From Candidatus Latescibacterota bacterium (GTDB lineage Bacteria > Latescibacterota > MVCY01 > DTYK01): a DNA stretch of 12,369 nt. Location: assembly GCA_012961925.1 (NCBI GenBank), contig DTYK01000133.1:1-12369 (forward strand). The letters are read 5' to 3'. The notes beneath the pieces were generated by a model, which ran no database searches, was not told the origin of the DNA, and saw only the letters and a list, made by a program, of their open reading frames with translations. Shown here one piece after another: positions 5,931 through 12,369 of this stretch. The translations under genes and the position numbers were made by a program. How positions within the stretch are numbered: the first letter of the stretch is position 1; each line of letters starts with the position of its first letter.

Positions 5931-8243
5931 ATGTTTCAATTGCCAAAGGAAGTAAAAGAAAATTTAGAAAGTTACAAACTCTCTCTGGAAGAATTTCAAG
6001 AGGGGAAGATTCCTTCTGCTCGCTTTAGAGGGGTACGTGTGCCCTGGGGGATTTATTCTCATAGGGGTGGAGAGGTCTATATGACCAGAATTAGAATCCC
6101 CGCAGGCTTAGTTATGCCGTCGCAACTCAACGCAATAGCTTTTGCTTCTCAGAAATACGCTGATGGTATCCTCCATATTACTACCAGGCAGGACATTCAG
6201 ATTCATGATCTGAAAATAGAGGACACTATAAAAGTTATGGAATATTTAAGGGAGCATAACCTCTCCCCACGTGGCGGAGGAGGAAATACGGTAAGGAATA
6301 TTATCGCCTGTATCCTTTCCGGCATATGTGAGAAGGAGGTGTTTGATGTAAGGAAATACGCTATAGCTCTTACAGAGTATCTTTTACGGCAGGATACCTC
6401 CTTTACTCTACCCCGCAAATTTAAGATTTCCTTTTCGGGCTGCTCAAAAGATTGTGTGGGTTGCCTAATAAATGATTTAGGGCTTCTGGCAAAATACGAA
6501 AACGGCAAAAAAGGTTTTAAGGTGTTTGTTGGCGGTGGAATGGGAGCAAATTCTCGAGTAGGTAAATTGTTGGAAGAATTCATTCCCCAAGAGGATTTAG
6601 GATATTGTGTTGCGGCAGTAAAAAATGTTTTCTATAGAATGGGTGACAGGAGGAATAAACACCATAACCGCTTGAGGTTCTTGATAGAGGATATGGGTTT
6701 AGGGGAGTTTAAGAAGTTTTTTAAGGAGGAATTCCAGGCTTTAAAAGAAAAAGAATATATAGTTTTAAGGAAGATAGATTTTTCTGAAAAGGAAGAAGCA
6801 AATGGAGAAATTCCCCAGATAGAGGATGAAGAATACAAGGAGTTTTTGAAATACAGTGTCTATCCTCAAAAGCAGAAGGGGTATCTAAGTGTAAAGTTAC
6901 GTATTCCTCGGGGGGATATATCGGCTGACAAGTTATCGGCTCTGGCGGAGCTGGAGAAGGATTTCCCGGAAATAGAATTTCGTACATCTCAAAATCAGAA
7001 TCTCTTCATCTGTTGGGTAAAAAATCAAGACCTTTATAAATTATTTTTAAGATTGAAGGATATTTTAGATGATTTTCTCTATCCTGAGACTCTGCTTGAT
7101 GTCGTCTCTTGTAAAGGGGCTTTAACCTGCAATTTAGGTCTTTGCAATTCTCAAGGGCTGGCCAAAGAAATAGAGGATATGGTAAAAGAGGAATTTATAG
7201 GTAAGAAAGTGTTTAGGAGGTTAGAGATAAAATTGAACGGGTGTCCAAATGCCTGTGGTCATCAGCCCATAGGAAAACTGTCTTTTTATGGGATGGTAAG
7301 AAGGGTAGACAATCGGCCTGTCCCCTTTTATAGGTTTCTCTTAGGAGGAAGAAAGGAGGCAGAGAAGACAAAACTTGCCGAAGAGGTAGGAATAATTCCT
7401 GCCAAAAACATCCCTAAATTTTTAAGGGAGTTCTTCAACAGGGCAGAAGAGAGAATTGAAGAAGAGGGAGATATCTATGAATTTTTAGGAAAAGAAGCAA
7501 AAGATATTGCTGAAGAGATCTTAGAGGACTATCTTTACGTTCCTCCTTATTCAGAAGACAGAGATTTTTATATCGACTGGGGAAAGACAGAGGAGTTTTC
7601 TTTGGCAGGTTTGGGCCCTGGGGAGTGTGGAGCGGGGGTTCTGGATATGATCGAATCTGACTTAACCGAGGCAAAACTGGCCTTAGAGGAGGCAGAAGAA
7701 CAGGATTATTCCCCCCAGAAGATAAAAAAGGCGTTATTTTTCTCTGCCCGGGCTCTTTTGGTGGTAAGGGGTTCAGACCCTGAGAGCGAAGAAGAGGCTT
7801 TTGTGCATTTTAAAGAAAAGTTCATAGAGGAAAGGATAGCTTCTGATATTTATTCAAATATAAAGGACGTGTTTGAGAGTATAACTGAAGAATTAAATTT
7901 AGAAGGAAGAAAGGAAAAATTCCTCTATGCCAAGGATTTCTTTGAACACATAAATCAGATTTATAAGAGTATGGATTCTTCCTTTAATTTTCCACAAAGG
8001 AAAGAATCCGCCAAGGAAGAGGGCATCCATTTTCTGGATTTAAAGGGAACCCCCTGTCCCATAAACTATGTGAAGGCAAAGTTGGTTTTGGAGGATCTCC
8101 AGTCAGGGGATATCCTGGAGATGCTTCTTGATGAGGGAGAACCCATAAATAATGTTCCCAAGAGTCTGGAGAATGATGGGCACCAGCTTCTAAAGATAGA
8201 AAAACAAGATGGATTTTATAGGGTCGTGGTAAGAAAGAAATGA
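5931..8243 (+). CDS. Siroheme sulfite/nitrite reductase fused to a TusA-like domain
   Basis: The 770-residue protein has two ferredoxin-like/siroheme repeats (about 1-270 and 305-470), a charged helical region (about 490-690, possibly HEPN-like) and a TusA-like domain (698-770) with C709 in GTPCPINYVK. The second repeat has the catalytic siroheme-[4Fe-4S] ligands C394-x5-C400 and C438-x3-C442. The first repeat also has C127-x5-C133 and C171-x3-C175. Substrate-site residues resembling E. coli SiR are R86 (TTRQ), R122 (VRN), K163 and K165 (PRKFK). The family reduces sulfite to sulfide or nitrite to ammonia; with no flavoprotein nearby it is probably ferredoxin-dependent, and the TusA cysteine could receive product sulfur (inference). 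The ATG at 5931 follows AAGGGGGAG. Base composition is AT-rich compared with larC. The stop overlaps the next start. Confidence 0.88.
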   Translation: MFQLPKEVKENLESYKLSLEEFQEGKIPSARFRGVRVPWGIYSHRGGEVYMTRIRIPAGLVMPSQLNAIAFASQKYADGILHITTRQDIQIHDLKIEDTIKVMEYLREHNLSPRGGGGNTVRNIIACILSGICEKEVFDVRKYAIALTEYLLRQDTSFTLPRKFKISFSGCSKDCVGCLINDLGLLAKYENGKKGFKVFVGGGMGANSRVGKLLEEFIPQEDLGYCVAAVKNVFYRMGDRRNKHHNRLRFLIEDMGLGEFKKFFKEEFQALKEKEYIVLRKIDFSEKEEANGEIPQIEDEEYKEFLKYSVYPQKQKGYLSVKLRIPRGDISADKLSALAELEKDFPEIEFRTSQNQNLFICWVKNQDLYKLFLRLKDILDDFLYPETLLDVVSCKGALTCNLGLCNSQGLAKEIEDMVKEEFIGKKVFRRLEIKLNGCPNACGHQPIGKLSFYGMVRRVDNRPVPFYRFLLGGRKEAEKTKLAEEVGIIPAKNIPKFLREFFNRAEERIEEEGDIYEFLGKEAKDIAEEILEDYLYVPPYSEDRDFYIDWGKTEEFSLAGLGPGECGAGVLDMIESDLTEAKLALEEAEEQDYSPQKIKKALFFSARALLVVRGSDPESEEEAFVHFKEKFIEERIASDIYSNIKDVFESITEELNLEGRKEKFLYAKDFFEHINQIYKSMDSSFNFPQRKESAKEEGIHFLDLKGTPCPINYVKAKLVLEDLQSGDILEMLLDEGEPINNVPKSLENDGHQLLKIEKQDGFYRVVVRKK

Positions 8244-8869
8244 TAGAAATCTATTCTGCTATCCAAGATCAAATAAAATCCCGGCTGAACATCTTTAAAC
8301 AGGTATGGGAAGCAGGAAGCGAGAAAGACATTTTTGCTGAGCTTGTCTTTTGTATATTGACGCCCCAGTCGAAAGCAAAATCCTGCTGGACTGCTGTAGA
8401 GAATCTTCTAAATAAAGACCTCTTGTTAAGAGGGAATAGAGATCAGCTTGTCAGAGAACTGGATGGGGTGCGGTTTAAGTATAAAAAAGCAGAGTATATC
8501 ATTGAGGCGAGGAAACAGTTCTCAACCGATGGCAGAGAAGTATCTGTTAGATCCAAAATTGGTGGGTTTTTTGATGCTTATGGTGCAAGGGAATGGCTGG
8601 TCCAGAATGTAAAGGGTATTGGTTATAAAGAAGCGAGTCATTTCCTCAGAAATATCGGATTTGGCGAAGATCTTGCAATCCTTGATAGACATATATTGAA
8701 AAACTTAAAATCCGTTGGGGTAATAGAGGAAATCCCTAATTCCTTATCAAGGAGAAGATACTTCGAAATAGAAGGAAGGATGAAGGAGCTGGCAGAAAAG
8801 GTTAATATACCTCTTAGCCATCTGGATTTTGTGATGTGGTATAAAGAAACAGCAGAAATATTTAAATGA
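8240..8869 (+). CDS. ogg: 8-oxoguanine DNA glycosylase/AP lyase, Ogg2 type
   Basis: This bifunctional enzyme removes oxidised guanine from DNA and cuts the abasic site. The 209-residue protein has the helix-hairpin-helix GPD fold of the Ogg2 class. The hairpin is VKGIGYKEASHFLRN with the probable catalytic lysine K130, followed by the essential aspartate D149 in AILDRH. Length fits Ogg2 proteins, which are known mainly from archaea and some anaerobic bacteria. The chain ends in lysine (EIFK); in archaeal Ogg2 enzymes such as that of Methanocaldococcus a C-terminal lysine helps tell 8-oxoguanine from guanine. No Fe-S cluster motif of the MutY/Nth type is present. The ATG overlaps the reductase stop as ATGA and has only a weak ribosome site, so it probably depends on coupled translation. 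It shares the AT-rich composition of the reductase gene. Confidence 0.85.
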   Translation: MIEIYSAIQDQIKSRLNIFKQVWEAGSEKDIFAELVFCILTPQSKAKSCWTAVENLLNKDLLLRGNRDQLVRELDGVRFKYKKAEYIIEARKQFSTDGREVSVRSKIGGFFDAYGAREWLVQNVKGIGYKEASHFLRNIGFGEDLAILDRHILKNLKSVGVIEEIPNSLSRRRYFEIEGRMKELAEKVNIPLSHLDFVMWYKETAEIFK

Positions 8870-8889
8870 AGGTCTGCCAATCGAGAAAT

Positions 8890-10098
8890 TCAATCGCCCG
8901 GATTGTGACCGATAATTCTAACCTCAATCTCTGTTTCAAAGTCCAGGTCAAAACATAAATATACCCTTCCATCCTTCATACACCAGACATGGGGGCCGGA
9001 CAGCTCCACGGATTCCTGCCTTGCAAACTCCTGACTTTGCCTCCGTATGAGAAGACGACGAGGGTCTACGGCCATTTCAAAGCTCACGGTGAAGTTCGGA
9101 CATTGAAAGGGCGACCTGAATTTCAGACCCATACCCACTTTTGTCTCCTTGACCTCCACCTCAAGCCATTGAGCCGCAGCCCAGTACAGTGCGATCTCGC
9201 CGATCTTCATCCACTGAATTCCCTGGCCGAAGATTTCGTCAAGGCGTCTTACCACTTCCCGGAGGATCTTGAATCCGGCGCCGTCATCCCAGAGCATCCG
9301 CCACCAGTGATGGTGGAAGATGAGATAACTGTCCGCACGATAGAGGTCCGCCAGACGACCCTGTCTGCCATCAGTGGTCAGGTACTGGTCAGCATAACCT
9401 GAGACCTTCTCCTCCATCGGTCTTTCCCTCAGTTCGGGTCGCACCACGTAGTCACCGTAGCCGCTCACAATGCTCACAACCGCCTCACGCCTGGCCATGT
9501 CCACAAAGGCCAACTTAGGGAGGATTCGGGATGTCGCCACGTCTGTATGGAGAAAATACCATGTGAGGGAGCGGTGGTTGATCTGCTGTTGAGCACGTAG
9601 CACTGCCTCAGCATACTCGGTCTCCACATCTATACCGAAATTTGCCGGTGAAGTGACACCCCAAGCTTCCATGCCGGCATCCCTCAGAATCCGAAGAGCC
9701 CTGGCTATATAAGGAGTCAGGGTCTGAGCCGTCTGGGACTGGGACCAGACGTGCTCCGGTACACACGGATAGACGAATCCTCCTGTCTCTAAATCCGCAA
9801 CTGGATTGTGAGTGAGGATCTCCGGCGTGATGTCAAAGTTCGGAGCAATATGCTGCCTGATCTTTTTGATAAGCCTCTCTATCGCTAACGGGCGTTTCCC
9901 CTTCAGGGCATCGCTCAAGGTCTCCGGGGACGTATAGGGCATGACGGTGAACTTACCCTTGATGCGTGTTTCTTGCACAAGTACGGCAAACGCATCTACA
10001 AAGTCAGAGTAGATGGGTTCACCAGGAGAGGAATCGTCCACAATCAACGAGACCGGAGTTTTGAGCTGTGGTTTCTCCACCTGAACATCCGGGGACAT
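8890..10098 (-). CDS. Polysaccharide-deacetylase-like protein of unknown substrate
   Basis: I do not recognise a characterised family for this 402-residue protein. Its N-terminal half looks like a NodB/polysaccharide-deacetylase (CE4) barrel. A strand ends in the acid pair D21-D22 (SLIVDDSSPG), there is a THNP motif at 96-99 where this superfamily keeps a metal-binding Thr-His, and a later FHHHWW at 261-266 could supply more ligands. Residues from about 312 to the end are strand-rich and include a W/Y-rich segment, possibly an accessory sheet. No signal peptide or membrane segment is seen. The ATG at 10098 has AGGA about eight bases upstream. It lies downstream of a sulfatase and an aminotransferase relic on the same strand, which suggests a role on a modified carbohydrate. 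The deacetylase assignment is tentative and activity unproven. Confidence 0.55.
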   Translation of the reverse strand: MSPDVQVEKPQLKTPVSLIVDDSSPGEPIYSDFVDAFAVLVQETRIKGKFTVMPYTSPETLSDALKGKRPLAIERLIKKIRQHIAPNFDITPEILTHNPVADLETGGFVYPCVPEHVWSQSQTAQTLTPYIARALRILRDAGMEAWGVTSPANFGIDVETEYAEAVLRAQQQINHRSLTWYFLHTDVATSRILPKLAFVDMARREAVVSIVSGYGDYVVRPELRERPMEEKVSGYADQYLTTDGRQGRLADLYRADSYLIFHHHWWRMLWDDGAGFKILREVVRRLDEIFGQGIQWMKIGEIALYWAAAQWLEVEVKETKVGMGLKFRSPFQCPNFTVSFEMAVDPRRLLIRRQSQEFARQESVELSGPHVWCMKDGRVYLCFDLDFETEIEVRIIGHNPGD

Positions 10099-10196
10099 AT
10101 TGTGTTCCTGAGTGAATACCTCAGACGACCGCTTTTTCTCTGACCATGATCAGGGGGAAACCTGGTAACTACACCGTCAGAGGGACCATGTCTCCC

Positions 10197-10628
10197 TCAC
10201 GTCCGACCCAGCACGCGCTTGATCCCTTCAACCAGTTCATCCATATCCGATTCGGAGAGACGCGGGCATAATGGCAGTGTGACAAATTTTGAAGTCGTCT
10301 TCTCTGAAACAGGACACTCACCTTCTCCATGCCCCATCGCCCTATAGGGCGGCAGACAATTGACCGTACCCCCTTCGCCCAAGGTGGACATGTTCTTGCA
10401 CTGCTGGAAGCTGTAGATCACCACGTCACCGATCTCGCCCAACTTCCTGCCGCGATATTCTGCTCCAGGTGCATGGGCAGCATCCTGGATTACCAGGAGG
10501 TTATGCCGCCGGGCGATCTCCAGGATGGGGTCCATGTCGCAAGGCTGTCCGCACATGTGGACCGGCGTCACGGCTCTCGTTCTGGGAGTGATCTTCTCCT
10601 CCAGCCTCTTTGGGTCTATGTTAAACGT
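10197..10628 (-). pseudogene. Remnant of a DegT/DnrJ/EryC1-type aminotransferase
   Basis: The frame gives 143 residues where intact DegT/DnrJ/EryC1/StrS enzymes have roughly 370-400. It starts abruptly in mid-protein (TFNIDPKRLEEKITPRTRA), continues through PVHMCGQPCDMDPI and DAAHAPGAEYRG, and reaches the PLP lysine region SFQQCKNMSTLGEGG (lysine codon at 10395-10397). After GGTV, near 10360, it jumps to a C-terminal segment (GECPVSEKTTSKFVTLPL, then a terminal helix). So the N-terminal third and a large block after the PLP lysine are both missing. There is no plausible start codon at the beginning; a GTG at 10569-10571 is the first candidate. These enzymes usually transaminate keto-sugars, consistent with a sugar-related operon. 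The surviving frame has no internal stop, so the deletions are recent or are an assembly artefact. Confidence 0.85.
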
Positions 10629-10690
10629 GCGGGCCCCCCTTTCCGTTCAGTCACGTCCCCGCAACCGATGATACCCCAGCGAAGCGTCAT
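10616..10690 (-). pseudogene. N-terminal stub of a Gfo/Idh/MocA-type oxidoreductase
   Basis: An ATG at 10690 overlaps the sulfatase stop as ATGA and begins MTLRWGIIGCGDVTERKGGPA, then runs out at a stop 24 codons on. GIIGCGDVTE with KGGPA is the NAD(P)-binding N-terminus of Gfo/Idh/MocA sugar dehydrogenases, which are usually 330-400 residues. Homology ends at about 10628-10632, exactly where the aminotransferase remnant begins in another frame. The two stubs are therefore joined by a deletion that removed most of the oxidoreductase and the start of the aminotransferase. The stub cannot be functional, but it records the former gene order: sulfatase, dehydrogenase, aminotransferase, deacetylase-like gene. 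Confidence 0.75.
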
Positions 10691-12204
10691 CCCCTGACCT
10701 CCTCTCCCTCCGCCAACTCGTCTCCCGCTACATGCGCCTCATCCCCGGTCTGTTCTTGCCAGCCTTTTATGTAGGCCGAAAGCCTCTGTATCGTTTCCCG
10801 GTATTCTCTCCTATGATAGAGATTCTGAGTTTCACACGGGTCTTTCTTCAAATGATAAAGCTCATGTTCACCTGTCTCACTCAGGTTCAACTTCCAGCCA
10901 TCAGGTGTTATGACCGTCCTGATCCGGGCACCGGTGGCCTTCCGGAGCTCCTTTTCGGGAAAACCATAGGTCGGGCCATCCAGCCATAGATCTCCATCCC
11001 GACCGTTCCATTCGATAAATATGGGCTTTTTCTCCCACTCCCTATCCCCTTTCAGACAGGGATACCAGCTTGTTCCCTGGAGATGGGTAGGGAGGGGCAT
11101 CCCCAGAAGATCCAGGATGGTGGGGACCAGATCGATCTGGCTTACCGGATGCTCTAAGAGGCGAGGCTGGTTTTTCAGCCAGGGGATTTTGATAAGCAGC
11201 GGCACCTTTACCGCCTCCTCGTACATCACCATCTTCCCCGCAAGCCTGTGGCTCCCCATCATGTCCCCATGGTCGCTGGTGTACACTATGACGGTGTTCT
11301 CTTCCAGCCCGCATTCTGTCAGGGTTTTCAGGATCCTCCCCACATGGGAGTCCACTAATGATACCAATCCCCAGTACCTGCTGATGAGGTACCGCCATTC
11401 CCATTCGCTCTCCAGCGTACCGTGTTTCCCCTCCCTGTCAGACCAGCCATGTCTTCGAAAGTATTCCGCCATATAGCGATACCTGATCGGAGAAGAGGGA
11501 TCTGGCAATGCGTTGAAATTCGGTGGCAGGTCCACATCCTCAGGTTTATACATCCCATCATAGGGTCCGAAAAAGGGCATGTGAGGTTCGAGGAAGTTGA
11601 GATAGATGAGGAAATTTCCCTCTCGGTTTTCCCGGATGAACCGGCAGACCTCTCCGGCCAGGAAGGCGGGTTTGCAGTATTCTTCGGGCAATCTGGCGGC
11701 AAAGTGTCGGGAGAAGACCGGATAGCCTGAATTTTCGGCATCTGGTTTGAAACCGTGTCTTTTCAGAAAGATGTGGTAACTTGCCTTTGCCGCTTTATAC
11801 TCTTCTCTGGTGTAATAACGCTTGTACATCTCCTCAATACTTATCCAGTGCTCCTCGAAGCCATGCTGGGGGATCTCCTCATCCCCTAAGTGCCATTTAC
11901 CGAAATAGCCTTTTACGTAGTCCCCTCCTTCCATCATCTCGGCGATGGTGGGGACCTCTTTTTTCAGGGGGACATTGTTTTCAATACACCCGTTTGTATG
12001 GGGGTAGAGGCCGGAGAGGATGGTTGCGCGAGCCGGCGTGCACACCGGCTGGGTCACATATGCCTGTGTGAATACGACGCTCTCCTGCGCCAGTCTGTCC
12101 AGATTTGGGGTCTTGATCTTCCGGTTGCCATAGACCTTAAGGGTATCTTGTCGCTGTTCATCGGTGAATATGAAGAGCACGTTTGGTCTGGTCCGAGCAG
12201 GCAT
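10687..12204 (-). CDS. Type I sulfatase (formylglycine-dependent), cytosolic
   Basis: The 505-residue protein belongs to the alkaline-phosphatase-like sulfatase family. It has PNVLFIFTDEQRQD with metal-binding D15, the maturation motif CTPAR with C55 (C-x-P-x-R), GKWHLG (K103, H105), EPHMP (H208), and SDHGDMMGSH (D311, H312) followed by K324. C55 must be oxidised to formylglycine by FGE or by an anaerobic radical-SAM maturase; neither is encoded in the window. There is no signal peptide, so it probably acts in the cytosol on an imported sulfated sugar or other sulfate ester. The start at 12204 has a strong AAAGGAGGG site six bases upstream. The stop overlaps the start of the oxidoreductase stub. 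Substrate specificity cannot be read from the sequence. It is the first gene of the minus-strand cluster. Confidence 0.92.
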   Translation of the reverse strand: MPARTRPNVLFIFTDEQRQDTLKVYGNRKIKTPNLDRLAQESVVFTQAYVTQPVCTPARATILSGLYPHTNGCIENNVPLKKEVPTIAEMMEGGDYVKGYFGKWHLGDEEIPQHGFEEHWISIEEMYKRYYTREEYKAAKASYHIFLKRHGFKPDAENSGYPVFSRHFAARLPEEYCKPAFLAGEVCRFIRENREGNFLIYLNFLEPHMPFFGPYDGMYKPEDVDLPPNFNALPDPSSPIRYRYMAEYFRRHGWSDREGKHGTLESEWEWRYLISRYWGLVSLVDSHVGRILKTLTECGLEENTVIVYTSDHGDMMGSHRLAGKMVMYEEAVKVPLLIKIPWLKNQPRLLEHPVSQIDLVPTILDLLGMPLPTHLQGTSWYPCLKGDREWEKKPIFIEWNGRDGDLWLDGPTYGFPEKELRKATGARIRTVITPDGWKLNLSETGEHELYHLKKDPCETQNLYHRREYRETIQRLSAYIKGWQEQTGDEAHVAGDELAEGEEVRG

Positions 12205-12245
12205 TTTTCACCCTCCTTTTGATCAGCGCTGGAGACAACTCTTAT

Positions 12246-12319
12246 GGTAGCGAGGTTTTGGACCTCAAACCGACGAGGCTTCTTTACTTTATTACCTGTT
12301 CGGTCATATGACCGCTACC
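12246..12319 (-). promoter_or_regulatory. Dyad-rich upstream region of the sulfatase gene
   Basis: GGTAGCG at 12246-12252 is perfectly complementary to CGCTACC at 12313-12319. Inside it GAGGT (12252-12256) pairs with ACCTC (12262-12266), and ACCTCAAA is directly repeated at 12262-12269 and 12317-12324. The stretch lies 42-115 bases upstream of the sulfatase start, where control elements are expected. No convincing -35/-10 pair was found, so the promoter position is unknown. Confidence 0.35.
12301..12314. promoter_or_regulatory. Perfect 14-bp palindrome, candidate operator
   Basis: CGGTCATATGACCG is an exact inverted repeat with no spacer, about 100 bases upstream of the sulfatase start. Perfect palindromes of this length, GGTC-centre-GACC, are typical of dimeric regulators such as the GntR type, but the binding protein is not encoded in the window. 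Assignment as an operator is inference. Confidence 0.4.
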
Positions 12320-12369
12320 TCAAAAGGTCTTGCCAGAAAGTGGGTTTCTTGCTATTTTGACCACAGAAT

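Noticed and set aside
6203..6583. Minus-strand open frame opposite the reductase
   Set aside because: It covers the reductase motifs in reverse, has no ribosome site of note and no recognisable family.
7618..7980. HEPN RNase toxin-like domain within the reductase
   Set aside because: The region is helical and HEPN-like at best; the R-x4-6-H catalytic motif is not evident, so no nuclease role is claimed.
8891..8905. CAATC/GATTG hairpin between the convergent genes as a terminator
   Set aside because: The stem is only five base pairs and no T run follows on either strand.
10108..10124. CTGAG/CTCAG hairpin over the ribosome site of the deacetylase-like gene as a riboswitch
   Set aside because: A lone five-pair stem is too common by chance; no conserved aptamer or alternative fold is visible.
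10169..10189. Six-codon minus-strand open frame (MVPLTV) before the deacetylase-like gene as a leader peptide
   Set aside because: It is too short and has no regulatory codon run or attenuator structure.
1..12369. CRISPR arrays, tRNA or rRNA genes, insertion sequences, prophage genes
   Set aside because: No regularly spaced repeats, cloverleaf, rRNA core sequence, transposase or phage protein was found on either strand.

Overview
The window is a stretch of bacterial chromosome, probably from an uncultured organism with an anaerobic style of metabolism. The pointers are Fe-S assembly genes, nickel-pincer cofactor genes, a siroheme-type reductase without a flavoprotein partner, and a sulfatase gene set. 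No rRNA, tRNA, CRISPR array or insertion sequence was seen. The sequence alone does not fix the phylum; Desulfobacterota- or Omnitrophota-like bacteria would fit, but that is inference.

Positions 1-226 hold the end of an upstream unit (small hairpins and a strong intrinsic terminator at 71-107). A promoter with a consensus -35 box and repeats over its -10 region follows. From 227 to 8869 ten genes run on the plus strand with gaps of at most about 130 bases and several overlaps. They are an RseC-like membrane protein, a 52-residue YHS-domain protein, an Rrf2/IscR-type regulator, a NifS-type cysteine desulfurase, an IscU scaffold, larE, larB, larC, a 770-residue sulfite/nitrite reductase fused to a TusA-like domain, and an Ogg2-type DNA glycosylase. 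The first eight make a coherent module: sulfur is mobilised from cysteine and built into Fe-S clusters, and sulfur is inserted into the nickel-pincer nucleotide (NPN). LarE here is the three-cysteine type expected to carry a [4Fe-4S] cluster, which gives a functional reason for it to sit beside nifS and iscU. LarA, the classical user of NPN, is not in the window.

The reductase and glycosylase (5931-8869) are clearly more AT-rich than the lar genes before them and the minus-strand genes after them, so they may have a separate origin. The reductase is the most unusual protein here: both halves of its internal repeat keep a complete siroheme/[4Fe-4S] cysteine set with identical spacing.

From 8890 to 12204 the minus strand carries a GC-richer carbohydrate-type cluster: a cytosolic sulfatase, then the first codons of a Gfo/Idh/MocA oxidoreductase, a twice-deleted DegT/DnrJ aminotransferase relic, and a polysaccharide-deacetylase-like protein. 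The oxidoreductase start still overlaps the sulfatase stop, so an ancestral operon has been eroded by deletion. Upstream of the sulfatase, 12205-12369 contains a perfect 14-bp palindrome and further dyads that look like regulatory sites.
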